The notes beneath the pieces were generated by a model. It made no database searches, was not told the origin of the DNA, and was given only the letters and a program-made list of their open reading frames with translations. From DATGQT01 sp033720695 (lineage in GTDB: Bacteria; Bacteroidota; Rhodothermia; Rhodothermales; Rubricoccaceae), in assembly GCA_033720695.1 (NCBI GenBank), contig JAWWCA010000157.1, positions 1 to 8,701 of the forward strand: a stretch of 8,701 nucleotides of DNA, in the 5' to 3' direction. A program made the translations under genes and the position numbers. Shown piece by piece: positions 1 through 6,606 of this stretch; position 1 is the first letter of the stretch; each line of letters starts with the position of its first letter.

Positions 1-1826
1 ATCTGCTCGGCGAAGTGCTGGTTCACGGCGGCCCGCTTCACGCTCATCTTCGGCGTGAGCAGCCCGCTCTCGACCGTCATCGCCTCGGTGGCGAGGTGGA
101 ACCGCTTGACCTGCGTCCAGTGGTCCATGCCCTCGCAGGCCTCGGCCACGAGCGCCTCGAACTTCTCCTGGACCCGAGGGTGCTGGAGGAGCGCCTCGTC
201 GGAGAGGCCCGCGTCGACGTCGTGGTCCTCGGCCCAGCCGCGGAGGGCCTCCATGCCGGGGAAGATCAGCGCCGAGGTGAACTTCCGGCTGTTGCCCACC
301 ACGACGGCCTGCTCGATGAGGGGGTCCTCCATGAGCGCGTTCTCGATGGGCTGCGGGATGACGTACTTGCCCGTGGAGAGCTTAAAGAGCGCCTTCTTGC
401 GGTCGGTGATGCGGAGGTAGCCCTCGTCGGTGAAGTCGCCGATGTCGCCGGTGTGGAACCAGCCGTCGTCGTTCATCACCTCGGCCGTGGCCTCGGGGTT
501 CTTGTAGTACCCCTGCATCACGTGCGGCCCCCGGGTGAGGATCTCGCCGTCGTCGGCGATCGCCACCTCGACGCCCGCGATGGGCGGGCCGACGGTGCCG
601 GCGCGGTTCCGGCCCGGGAGGTTGACCGTGATCACGGGGCTCGTCTCGGTCAGCCCGTAGCCCTGGAAGACGGGGATGCCGAAGGCGACGAACGCGTTGG
701 CGAGGTCGGGCCGGAGCGCCGCGCCGCCGACGGCGACGGCCTTGACGCGGGTGAGCCCGAGCCGCTCGCGGAGCTTCGAGTAGACCAGCTTGTCGGCGAG
801 GGCGTGCTTCCAGCCAGGGACGCCGCCGTCGGGCTTCGAGAGGTCGTAGTTCCTGGCGAGGTCGAGGGCCCATCCGCCGATGGCCTTCTTGAGGCCGGAC
901 GAGGCGCGCACGCCGAGGAGCACCTTGTCGTAGACCTTCTCCAGAACCCGCGGCACGCTCGCGAACATCGTCGGCTTCACCTCGGCGAGGTGGTCCACGA
1001 TCTGGTCCGGGTTCGAGAAGTAGATGCTCTGCCCCCACGCCACGCTCGCGAACTCGAGCATCCGCGCGAAGATGTGGGTGAGGGGGAGGAACGTGACGAC
1101 CTGCTCCTCCTGGTGCTTGAGGATGCCGATGCCGGTGAACGAGGCGTACACGTTCGACGAGATGTTCTCGTGCGTGAGCATGACGCCCTTGGGCACGCCC
1201 GTCGTGCCCGAGGTGTAGATGATCGTCGCGAGGTCGGAGGCGTGGAGGGCGCTGCGCATCTGCTCGGGCAGCGAGCCGTTGGCCGCGATCTGGTCGCGCC
1301 CGATCTGGCGGAGGCCGTCGAGCGTGAGGGCGTGGACGCCCTCGGGGAGGCTGGCGCCCTTGAGGTCGCCCTCGGCGAGGACGACGAGCTTCACCCCCGT
1401 CTCCCCCACCCACGCGGCCGCGTCGGCCAGCATCTCCGTGTTCGAGACGAACAGGGCCACCGACTCGCTGTGGTTCGCGATGTAGACCAGGTTCTCCCGG
1501 GTGAACGTGGTGTAGAGCGGGACGTTGACGACGCCCGCGATGAGGCAGCCGAAGTCGGCGAGGGAGAAGTAGAGGTCGCTGTTGAGGAAGAACGCGGCGT
1601 GGCTGCCGGCCTCGACGCCCTGGGCGCGGAGGCCGGCGGCGATCTCGTTGGTGGCCTCGAGGAACTCGGCGTTCGACATCGTGAGCCAGCCCCCGTTCGG
1701 CAGGGGCTGGTTGAACGCCTTCGGGTTGGGGTACTTCGCGACGGCCTCGTCGAGGAGCTCGGGGAGGGCCTTGCCGAGGACGAGCTCGCCGGAGCCGGGC
1801 GGTGCGGTGCGGATGTCGAGAGCCAT
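1..1826 (-). CDS. Long-chain acyl-CoA synthetase (AMP-forming), FAA1 type, 3' end cut by window edge
   Basis: It should activate long-chain fatty acids to acyl-CoA through an acyl-adenylate, in the cytoplasm or at the inner membrane face, feeding lipid synthesis or beta-oxidation. I read 608 complete codons from the ATG at 1826; the frame is open to base 1. Motifs of the adenylate-forming superfamily are in order: P-loop YTSGTTGVPKG (residues 204-214), GYGLTE (389-394), GWFHTGD (455-461, the Asp that holds the ribose), and DRKK followed by a GKYV segment (475-489). The visible end, with LTPKMSVKR near residue 590, corresponds to the family's last conserved block, so probably only a few to a few tens of residues are missing. 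There is no signal peptide. The gene is separated from the pilus cluster by a strong terminator and is probably its own unit. The start has no Shine-Dalgarno but has the C-rich leader element. Chain-length preference cannot be read from sequence. Confidence 0.92.
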   Translation of the reverse strand, partial: MALDIRTAPPGSGELVLGKALPELLDEAVAKYPNPKAFNQPLPNGGWLTMSNAEFLEATNEIAAGLRAQGVEAGSHAAFFLNSDLYFSLADFGCLIAGVVNVPLYTTFTRENLVYIANHSESVALFVSNTEMLADAAAWVGETGVKLVVLAEGDLKGASLPEGVHALTLDGLRQIGRDQIAANGSLPEQMRSALHASDLATIIYTSGTTGVPKGVMLTHENISSNVYASFTGIGILKHQEEQVVTFLPLTHIFARMLEFASVAWGQSIYFSNPDQIVDHLAEVKPTMFASVPRVLEKVYDKVLLGVRASSGLKKAIGGWALDLARNYDLSKPDGGVPGWKHALADKLVYSKLRERLGLTRVKAVAVGGAALRPDLANAFVAFGIPVFQGYGLTETSPVITVNLPGRNRAGTVGPPIAGVEVAIADDGEILTRGPHVMQGYYKNPEATAEVMNDDGWFHTGDIGDFTDEGYLRITDRKKALFKLSTGKYVIPQPIENALMEDPLIEQAVVVGNSRKFTSALIFPGMEALRGWAEDHDVDAGLSDEALLQHPRVQEKFEALVAEACEGMDHWTQVKRFHLATEAMTVESGLLTPKMSVKRAAVNQHFAEQ

Positions 1827-1839
1827 GGTGGGTCGGGGT

Positions 1840-1846
1840 TGGAGGG
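1840..1846 (-). promoter_or_regulatory. C-rich leader element (CCCTCCA) before the acyl-CoA ligase start
   Basis: On the mRNA strand CCCTCCA ends 13 bases before the ATG at 1826. The same seven bases recur at nearly the same distance before the secretin and PilO-P genes. No Shine-Dalgarno is present between it and the start. Function is unknown; a role in translation start is an inference. Confidence 0.35.
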
Positions 1847-1895
1847 TCCTCACGCGGGTCGGCGGGAGTGCCGATCCTCATCCTATGAAGTTAAC

Positions 1896-1919
1896 GCGTA
1901 GGGGGTCCCCCACCTACGC
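1896..1919. repeat. Imperfect inverted repeat upstream of the acyl-CoA ligase gene
   Basis: The arms GCGTAGG and CCTACGC (the second is preceded by more C's on the minus strand) pair over seven bases, with a few further G-C pairs if one base is bulged. It lies about 70 bases upstream of the ligase ATG and about 30 bases beyond the operon terminator. It could be an operator, a second terminator-like hairpin or an mRNA leader structure. No T-run follows on the minus strand, so a simple terminator is less likely. I see no convincing promoter boxes nearby. Confidence 0.35.
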
Positions 1920-1947
1920 CTCTCTCCACAGGCCCCCGCAAACACGC

Positions 1948-1981
1948 GGCGAGGGGGAGCCCCTCCGGGCTCCCCCTCGCC
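1948..1981 (-). terminator. Hairpin terminator after the pilus/secretin cluster
   Basis: A perfect 15-base-pair stem (1948-1962 with 1967-1981) closes a four-base loop. It begins 22 bases past the secretin stop codon in the direction of transcription. A short GTGTTTGC segment follows rather than a long T-run, so efficiency is uncertain. Its position between the secretin and the ligase gene marks the likely end of the pilus operon. Confidence 0.75.
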
Positions 1982-2003
1982 ATCCGATCCTGTAGGGCGG
2001 GGC

Positions 2004-3428
2004 CTACTGCTGGTCCCGCGGCAGGTCGTACTCGCTCCGCCCGATCTCGCGGTCCATGTTCGTCTGGACCTCGTCGTAGGCCGTCCCGGCACCGGGGCGG
2101 AACCGGTCGAGGCGATCGCGGAAGTTCTCACGCTCCTGCTCGAGGAGGTTGTCCTGGAGAGGCCGGGCGGCACGGACCGTGATCGGGTCCACGACGCGCG
2201 CCTGCAGCACGACGACGAGCTCCTTCTGGAGCACGTTCCGCGAGCGGTACGAGAAGAGGTACTTCAGGAGCGGGATGTCCTTGAGGATGGGGATCCCCTT
2301 CCGGAAGATGGTCTCCTCGGTCGAGTAGAGCCCGCCGATCACGGTCTGCTCGCCGTCGAGCAGGAGGACCTGGGTGTTCACGTCGTTCTTGTCGATCTGG
2401 ATGCCGGCGGCGGAGGGCCGCCCGGTGCTCTTCTCCACCTTCACGTCGAGGTGGACGAACTCGACAGCCGGCCCGTCCTCGACGGGGTCGGCGATGAGCG
2501 TCGGCGTGACGTCGATGATGACGCCCGTCGAGATGAACTGCGTGATGGTGTTGCCCTGGAAGTCCTGGATCTGGATGGGGATGTCGGAGCCCGACTGCAT
2601 CCGGCCCTGCTCGGTGCTCTGGACCGTCACGCTGGGCGAGGCGATGGTCTCGCCGTAGCCCTCGGTCTCGAACCACCGGAAGAGGCGGAGCAGGAAGGCG
2701 AGGTCGATGCGGTCCGAGGAGACCGAGAGGTACCCGTCGAGGGCGTCGAAGAACGACTCGGCCTCGAGGTAGAACCGTGGGATCTCGACCTGGCCCTGGC
2801 CGCCGCCCTGGCCGCCGCCCTGGCCGCCTTGGCCGCCGCCGGCACCGCCGGCCTCGCCGAAGAGCGCGGCCCAGTTGGTACCGGCCTCGCGGAAGCGGTT
2901 GAGGTTCGCCTCGAAGATGATGGCGTCGATGCGGACCTCCCGGGTCTCCGCCGTCGCGGGCAGCGAGGTGCCGACGGCGAGCCCCGCAGCCTGCGCGGCC
3001 ACGCCCGGGTCGGCGTTGAGCGCGTCGGTGCCAACGGCCTGCGCCGCGGCGTCCTGGATGATGAAGTAGTACTCGCTCTCGCGGAAGTCCAGCCCGGCCC
3101 GCGCGAGGACGAGCTCGAACGCGTCGATGAAGTGGATCCCGTTGAGCGCGACGCCGATCTGCTCGTCGCGGTCCATCGGGTCCACGATGCCCTTCCCTGT
3201 TACGCGGAGGAACGTCGGGTTGATGAGGCGGACGAAGTCGTTGAACGCGGTCTCGGCCGGGAACGAGACGAGCTCGTCGGACGGGACGTAGGCGGTGGTG
3301 CGCCGTCCGCCGGGGGGCGTGACGCGCTGGGCGAGGGCCTCGGAGGCGAGGCCGGCCGTCAGCACGGCCACGAGGGCGAGACCGGCGAGCCGGCGGCCAA
3401 CGAGGGGGCGGGGGGACGGGTGGGTCAT
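2004..3428 (-). CDS. pilQ: PilQ/GspD-family secretin, short form
   Basis: This is an outer-membrane secretin, the ring through which a pilus or secreted substrate leaves the cell. The 474-residue protein starts at the ATG at 3428. Extending to 3539 would add a Pro-rich stretch ahead of a clean signal peptide (residues 1-33, cut after ALA) and overlap the upstream gene. Residues 60-125 look like one N0/STN-type domain. A second block, VRIDAIIFEANLN (166-178) with GTNW, opens the secretin core. Hallmarks are GVIIDVTP (302-309), DGEQTVIGGL (358-367), IPILKDIPLLKYLF (379-392) and the final KELVVVLQARVV strand. A charged 60-residue tail follows and could be an S-domain-like pilotin site (inference). 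No AMIN domain and no N1 (KH) repeats are seen, so it is smaller than typical PilQ or GspD. Residues 194-213 are a Gly/Gln-rich insert. It is the last gene of the cluster, 61 bases after the PilO-P gene. Confidence 0.93.
   Translation of the reverse strand: MTHPSPRPLVGRRLAGLALVAVLTAGLASEALAQRVTPPGGRRTTAYVPSDELVSFPAETAFNDFVRLINPTFLRVTGKGIVDPMDRDEQIGVALNGIHFIDAFELVLARAGLDFRESEYYFIIQDAAAQAVGTDALNADPGVAAQAAGLAVGTSLPATAETREVRIDAIIFEANLNRFREAGTNWAALFGEAGGAGGGQGGQGGGQGGGQGQVEIPRFYLEAESFFDALDGYLSVSSDRIDLAFLLRLFRWFETEGYGETIASPSVTVQSTEQGRMQSGSDIPIQIQDFQGNTITQFISTGVIIDVTPTLIADPVEDGPAVEFVHLDVKVEKSTGRPSAAGIQIDKNDVNTQVLLLDGEQTVIGGLYSTEETIFRKGIPILKDIPLLKYLFSYRSRNVLQKELVVVLQARVVDPITVRAARPLQDNLLEQERENFRDRLDRFRPGAGTAYDEVQTNMDREIGRSEYDLPRDQQ
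2790..2849 (-). repeat. In-frame Gly/Gln-rich repeat tract inside the secretin gene
   Basis: The tract encodes residues 194-213 of the secretin, runs of GGGQ and GGQ units built from near-identical GGC/GGC/CAG codons. It sits between the GTNWAALFG block and the following secretin strands, where other secretins carry a flexible loop. Such short-period tracts may vary in length between strains. Confidence 0.7.
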
Positions 3429-3441
3429 GGCGGCTAGGGGC

Positions 3442-3448
3442 TGGAGGG
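3442..3448 (-). promoter_or_regulatory. C-rich leader element (CCCTCCA) before the secretin start
   Basis: CCCTCCA on the mRNA strand ends 13 bases before the ATG at 3428, the same spacing as in front of the acyl-CoA ligase. It also supports 3428 as the true start instead of 3539. There is no Shine-Dalgarno. Confidence 0.4.
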
Positions 3449-3489
3449 CAGGATCGGAGGGTGGATGGCAGCGCGGGTGGGCGCCGGGG

Positions 3490-4548
3490 TTAGGGACGCT
3501 CGCCGTCGGTGGCGGCGGGGCGTGGGGGGATCGGGGCATCTCGGTAGAGCCCGGCGCGACGGGCCTCGGGCGTGCCCGGTGCGGGCGGCGCCTCCACCAT
3601 CACGGGGCCCGCGATGGGCTCGAGCTGCACCGGCCCGAGCGCCTGGCGGTAGCGCTCGCCGCTCTGGAGGTCGAGCTCGACGCGCTCCCGGATGCCGCCC
3701 TTGTTGAGGTCCACGACGACGCGCCCCACGTTCGGGTCGATGGCCGTGATGCGGCCGAGGTAGACGGCGCTGCCCGTGCGGAGCGTGCGGAGCTCCCCTT
3801 CGCGCTGGAACACGGCCTGGTCCCCGATGACGCTCACGAGCGCGTCGGTCTCGACCTCGACGAGGTCGTCGGTGTTCGGGGGCAGGTTCTCCAGGATGAG
3901 GGGGTAGAACGGGTTGAGGGCGGGCTGCCGCGGCGGGAGCACGCCCGCCGGGATGGCGATGAGGCTGTCGGGCCCGCTCATCCCCTGGCTCCCCGCGAAG
4001 TAGGCGTCGATGGCGAGGGAGAACTGCGCGAGGACGAGGTGCCGGTTCACACCGGTCTCGGGGTTGGGGATCTCCGAGATCTGGCGCTGGATCGTGACGT
4101 CGCGGAGGCGGTAGAGCCCGCGGCCGTTCTCGACGTTCCAGATGAACCCGTAGAGGCTCTCGAAATAGGCCAGCCCCGTGATGGTGTACGAGTAGATGGA
4201 GTAGTTCGGGTGCCGCTCGACCCCGGCCAGCGTGATGTCGAAGGCCCGGAAGCCCGAGCGCGAGAGCGCGTTGAGGTAGTCGACGACGGCGGGCGAGGAG
4301 AGCTGCTCCGGCAGCACCTTGTAGCGGGCGTTCCAGCGGCGGAAGGCCTCGGCGGCCTCCTCGCTCACGAGGGCTTCCTCGGCGATGAGGTCCTCGACCT
4401 CGGCCGCGCGCATCGTGATGGCCTCCTCCTCCGCGATGAGGGCGTCGAGCTTGGCCGGCTGTCGCTTCTGCGTGACGTAGAACCCGGCGCCGAGCACGAG
4501 CGCGAGCACGGCCGTCAGGATGAGGGTGTTGATGACGTCGTTGGACAT
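3490..4548 (-). CDS. PilO-PilP fusion, inner-membrane alignment protein
   Basis: The 352-residue protein reads as two pilus alignment proteins joined in one chain. Residues 7-25 form a single transmembrane helix with a short cytoplasmic N-terminus, followed by an acidic coiled coil (about 28-75). Residues about 84-186 look like the PilO ferredoxin-like periplasmic domain; the segment TGLAYFESLYGFIWNVE (124-140) matches the PilO 'G-Y..l..Fl..iE' pattern. After a linker comes NPFYP (212-216), which resembles the (R)DPF.P motif of PilP. Next is a beta-rich domain (about 228-296) containing VFQREGELRTLRTG and YLGRITAI, as in the PilP homology region that contacts the secretin. A Pro-rich tail ends the protein. 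PilP is normally a separate lipoprotein; no lipobox exists here, so the PilO helix would be the only anchor. It lies between the PilM-N and secretin genes, as expected for this role. The PilO part is firm; the PilP part rests on motif resemblance and position. Confidence 0.82.
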   Translation of the reverse strand: MSNDVINTLILTAVLALVLGAGFYVTQKRQPAKLDALIAEEEAITMRAAEVEDLIAEEALVSEEAAEAFRRWNARYKVLPEQLSSPAVVDYLNALSRSGFRAFDITLAGVERHPNYSIYSYTITGLAYFESLYGFIWNVENGRGLYRLRDVTIQRQISEIPNPETGVNRHLVLAQFSLAIDAYFAGSQGMSGPDSLIAIPAGVLPPRQPALNPFYPLILENLPPNTDDLVEVETDALVSVIGDQAVFQREGELRTLRTGSAVYLGRITAIDPNVGRVVVDLNKGGIRERVELDLQSGERYRQALGPVQLEPIAGPVMVEAPPAPGTPEARRAGLYRDAPIPPRPAATDGERP

Positions 4549-4562
4549 GGCGGGGGCGAGCT

Positions 4563-4569
4563 TGGAGGG
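4563..4569 (-). promoter_or_regulatory. C-rich leader element (CCCTCCA) before the PilO-P start
   Basis: CCCTCCA on the mRNA strand ends 14 bases before the ATG at 4548. This is the third exact copy in the window at this position relative to a start codon. Confidence 0.35.
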
Positions 4570-4602
4570 CGTGGGGCCGCGCGTGGGCGGATGCGGCGAG
4601 GG

Positions 4603-6561
4603 TTATTCCGTGGGCGCGCCGGTCTCGACGGGGGCCTGGGGCGGGTCGAGGGGGACGCTTCCGGCGAGGGGTTCGGGCGGCGGCGGCGGCACGGGGAGGG
4701 CCTCGCCGGCCTGCTCACGGAGGTAGCGGACGGACGCCGGGAGGTCGTACGGCAGCGCGTACCGGAGCCGGTACTCGTAGACGGGGTACTCCCGGATCTC
4801 GTTGAAAATCATCTCCTCGATGGAGGCGTCGAGCCGCCCGGCGAGGCTGACGACGGCGTCGCGGCTGGTGGAGAACCCGTGGGCCACCACCTCGCGGCCC
4901 TGCGGGGTCCAGTCCTCGACCCACACGCTCCCGGTGCCGGAGGCCGCCGTGCTCGTGCGCGCGAGCGTCTGGCTCCACCGGTCGGTCCCGTACAGCAGGG
5001 AGTCGAGCACCGACAGCGACGCGACGATCCGCTGCTGGGCCGAGCGGAGGCTGTCGATCCGCATCTGCAGCTCCCCGCCGGTCATCGTCACCTCGGCGGG
5101 CATCGCCGCCAGGCGCCGCTCGACCGTCGCGATGTCGCTCTGCTGCTTGAAGAAGAGGCCGACGTAGAACAGCACGCTCAGGAAGATGATCACGCCCACG
5201 ACGGCGGTGTGCCACGAGAACGAGAGCTCGAACGAGGCGGCCCGTCGGCGGAGCTGCTTCGGGAGGAGATCGACGTCCTCGAAGGGGGAGTCCTTCCGCA
5301 GGAGGGACGGCAGCGCGGCGCCGGCCGGCGCCATCGCCTGGGTGGGGAGCGGGCCGTAGGGCCCGGAGAGGCCGGCCTTCTCCATGCCCGCCCGCAGGGT
5401 CTCGACGCGGGCCTCGGGGTAGAAGGCCCCGAACCCCTGGACGAGCTCCTCCTCCCGCTCCTCCGAGATCACAATCACGTTGTGCACCGTGCCGACGCCC
5501 TGGACGTCCTGCTGGAGGAGCACGCGGCTGCAGATGGTCTCGGGCCCGTCGAACGTCGTAACGGACCGCATGTGGTCGCAGTGGTGGAGCTGGTCGCCCT
5601 GGAGGAGGATGACGAGGGTGTCCTCCGTCCCGACCCGCACGATCGCTGTGTTCTCGTGGGGCTCGGTCGGGAACGCGAACCGGGCCATGCCGACCAGCAT
5701 CGGGACCTCGGCGGTCATCCCCTTGAACGGGATCCGCCGCATGCCCTGCTGCTCGCGGAGCAGCGTGAGGGACTCCTCGACGGGCTCCTCCGGGCGGGGC
5801 ACGAGCGCGAGGTAGCGCCGGAGGTTCTCCCGCGGCGTCATCGGGAGGAAGGCCACGCGCTCCTTGTCGTAGAGGACGTCGCCCTTCGGGAGGAGGGCGA
5901 GGAGCCGCTCCCGGCGGACCGGCTGCAGCGTCCGAGCCGGGGGCGCGTCCTCCTTCCCCTTCTTGGCCTCCCCCTTCTTCTCGTCGGCGGGGACGGTGAC
6001 CTCGACGTACTCGATGTCCGGGAGGCCGATGACGAAGCAGAGGCCCGGGCGCTCGAAGCCGGCGGCGCGGCACTCCTCGAGGAGGTCTTTGAGCTCAAAA
6101 ACGATGGGCGCCGCGGCGCGCCGCGGCGGCTGGGCCGCTTCGAGCGCGACGTCCTCGGCGAGGCCGAGGCTGGCGAACTCGGAGTCGAGGAAGAGGTCGG
6201 ACCCGCCGCCCCCCTCGCTGAACTCGATCGTGACGCCGTCGTCGGAGGACGTCGAGCCGGGGACCTCCTCGAAGCCCGAGCTCACGCTGGCGCCACCGAG
6301 CGAGCGCTGGCGGGTGAACTGGCGGATGGTCTCGAACCCGTCGCTGGTCGGGCGCAGGAGCACGGCCTGCAGCGTGGTCGCGGTGACGTGGATGCCGAGG
6401 ACCGGCTCGCTCGTCTTCCCCCGGCCGCGTCGCGACCGGCGCCACGCGCTGGGCACGCCGCCCACGCGGCGGGCGACTGGTGCGGACGTGGAGGGGGCCG
6501 CAGCAGCGTTGGCCGGGGAGGGCGCGTCCGGGGCGGGGGAGTGCGGGGTGTTCTCGCTCAT
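4603..6561 (-). CDS. PilM-PilN fusion (GspL-like architecture), pilus assembly platform protein
   Basis: The 652-residue protein has a low-complexity Pro/Ala/Ser then Arg-rich N-terminus (1-50). An actin-like PilM-type domain follows (about 53-420), opening with LGIHVTATTLQAVLL like the PilM 'vGlDig..svKav.l' strand, and with a later NTAIVRVGTEDTLVIL segment matching the second phosphate-binding strand region. Then come EDVDLLP (428-434), one transmembrane helix (about 452-471), a coiled coil (473-525) and a PilN-like periplasmic ferredoxin fold (about 528-605; TDRWSQTLA, VWVEDW, VVAHGFSTSRDAVVSLAGRL). A Pro-rich tail (621-652) ends it. PilM and PilN are usually separate; GspL of type II secretion has this fused layout. 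The role inferred is linking cytoplasmic ATPases to the periplasmic alignment ring. Actin-fold nucleotide residues look divergent, and a charged Lys/Glu insert sits near 194-205. It starts 45 bases after the ATPase gene and ends 54 bases before the PilO-P gene. Confidence 0.87.
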   Translation of the reverse strand: MSENTPHSPAPDAPSPANAAAAPSTSAPVARRVGGVPSAWRRSRRGRGKTSEPVLGIHVTATTLQAVLLRPTSDGFETIRQFTRQRSLGGASVSSGFEEVPGSTSSDDGVTIEFSEGGGGSDLFLDSEFASLGLAEDVALEAAQPPRRAAAPIVFELKDLLEECRAAGFERPGLCFVIGLPDIEYVEVTVPADEKKGEAKKGKEDAPPARTLQPVRRERLLALLPKGDVLYDKERVAFLPMTPRENLRRYLALVPRPEEPVEESLTLLREQQGMRRIPFKGMTAEVPMLVGMARFAFPTEPHENTAIVRVGTEDTLVILLQGDQLHHCDHMRSVTTFDGPETICSRVLLQQDVQGVGTVHNVIVISEEREEELVQGFGAFYPEARVETLRAGMEKAGLSGPYGPLPTQAMAPAGAALPSLLRKDSPFEDVDLLPKQLRRRAASFELSFSWHTAVVGVIIFLSVLFYVGLFFKQQSDIATVERRLAAMPAEVTMTGGELQMRIDSLRSAQQRIVASLSVLDSLLYGTDRWSQTLARTSTAASGTGSVWVEDWTPQGREVVAHGFSTSRDAVVSLAGRLDASIEEMIFNEIREYPVYEYRLRYALPYDLPASVRYLREQAGEALPVPPPPPEPLAGSVPLDPPQAPVETGAPTE

Positions 6562-6574
6562 GGGTTCAGTTGCC

Positions 6575-6581
6575 TGGCGGT
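6575..6581 (-). promoter_or_regulatory. Variant C-rich leader element (ACCGCCA) before the PilM-N start
   Basis: ACCGCCA ends 13 bases before the ATG at 6561. It shares the CC-N-CCA core with the three CCCTCCA copies at the same spacing, but differs at two of the seven positions. Confidence 0.25.
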
Positions 6582-6606
6582 AGCGGGGTCGGCGCGGGGG
6601 GGGTCC

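Noticed and set aside
382..1881. A 499-codon minus-strand frame over the ligase gene
   Set aside because: It is an out-of-frame Pro/Arg-rich reading. The true frame, starting at 1826, shows all adenylate-forming enzyme motifs.
15..1901. A 628-codon plus-strand open frame
   Set aside because: It is in register with, and antisense to, the acyl-CoA ligase and has the same shadow composition.
1992..2007. A small GTAGG/CCTAC inverted repeat over the secretin stop codon
   Set aside because: Five-base arms in GC-rich DNA are expected by chance, and the strong terminator next to it explains transcript ending.
3429..3539. Upstream extension of the secretin to a start at 3539
   Set aside because: It would place 37 Pro-rich residues ahead of a clear signal peptide and overlap the PilO-P gene by 50 bases. 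The ATG at 3428 has the shared leader element at the usual distance.
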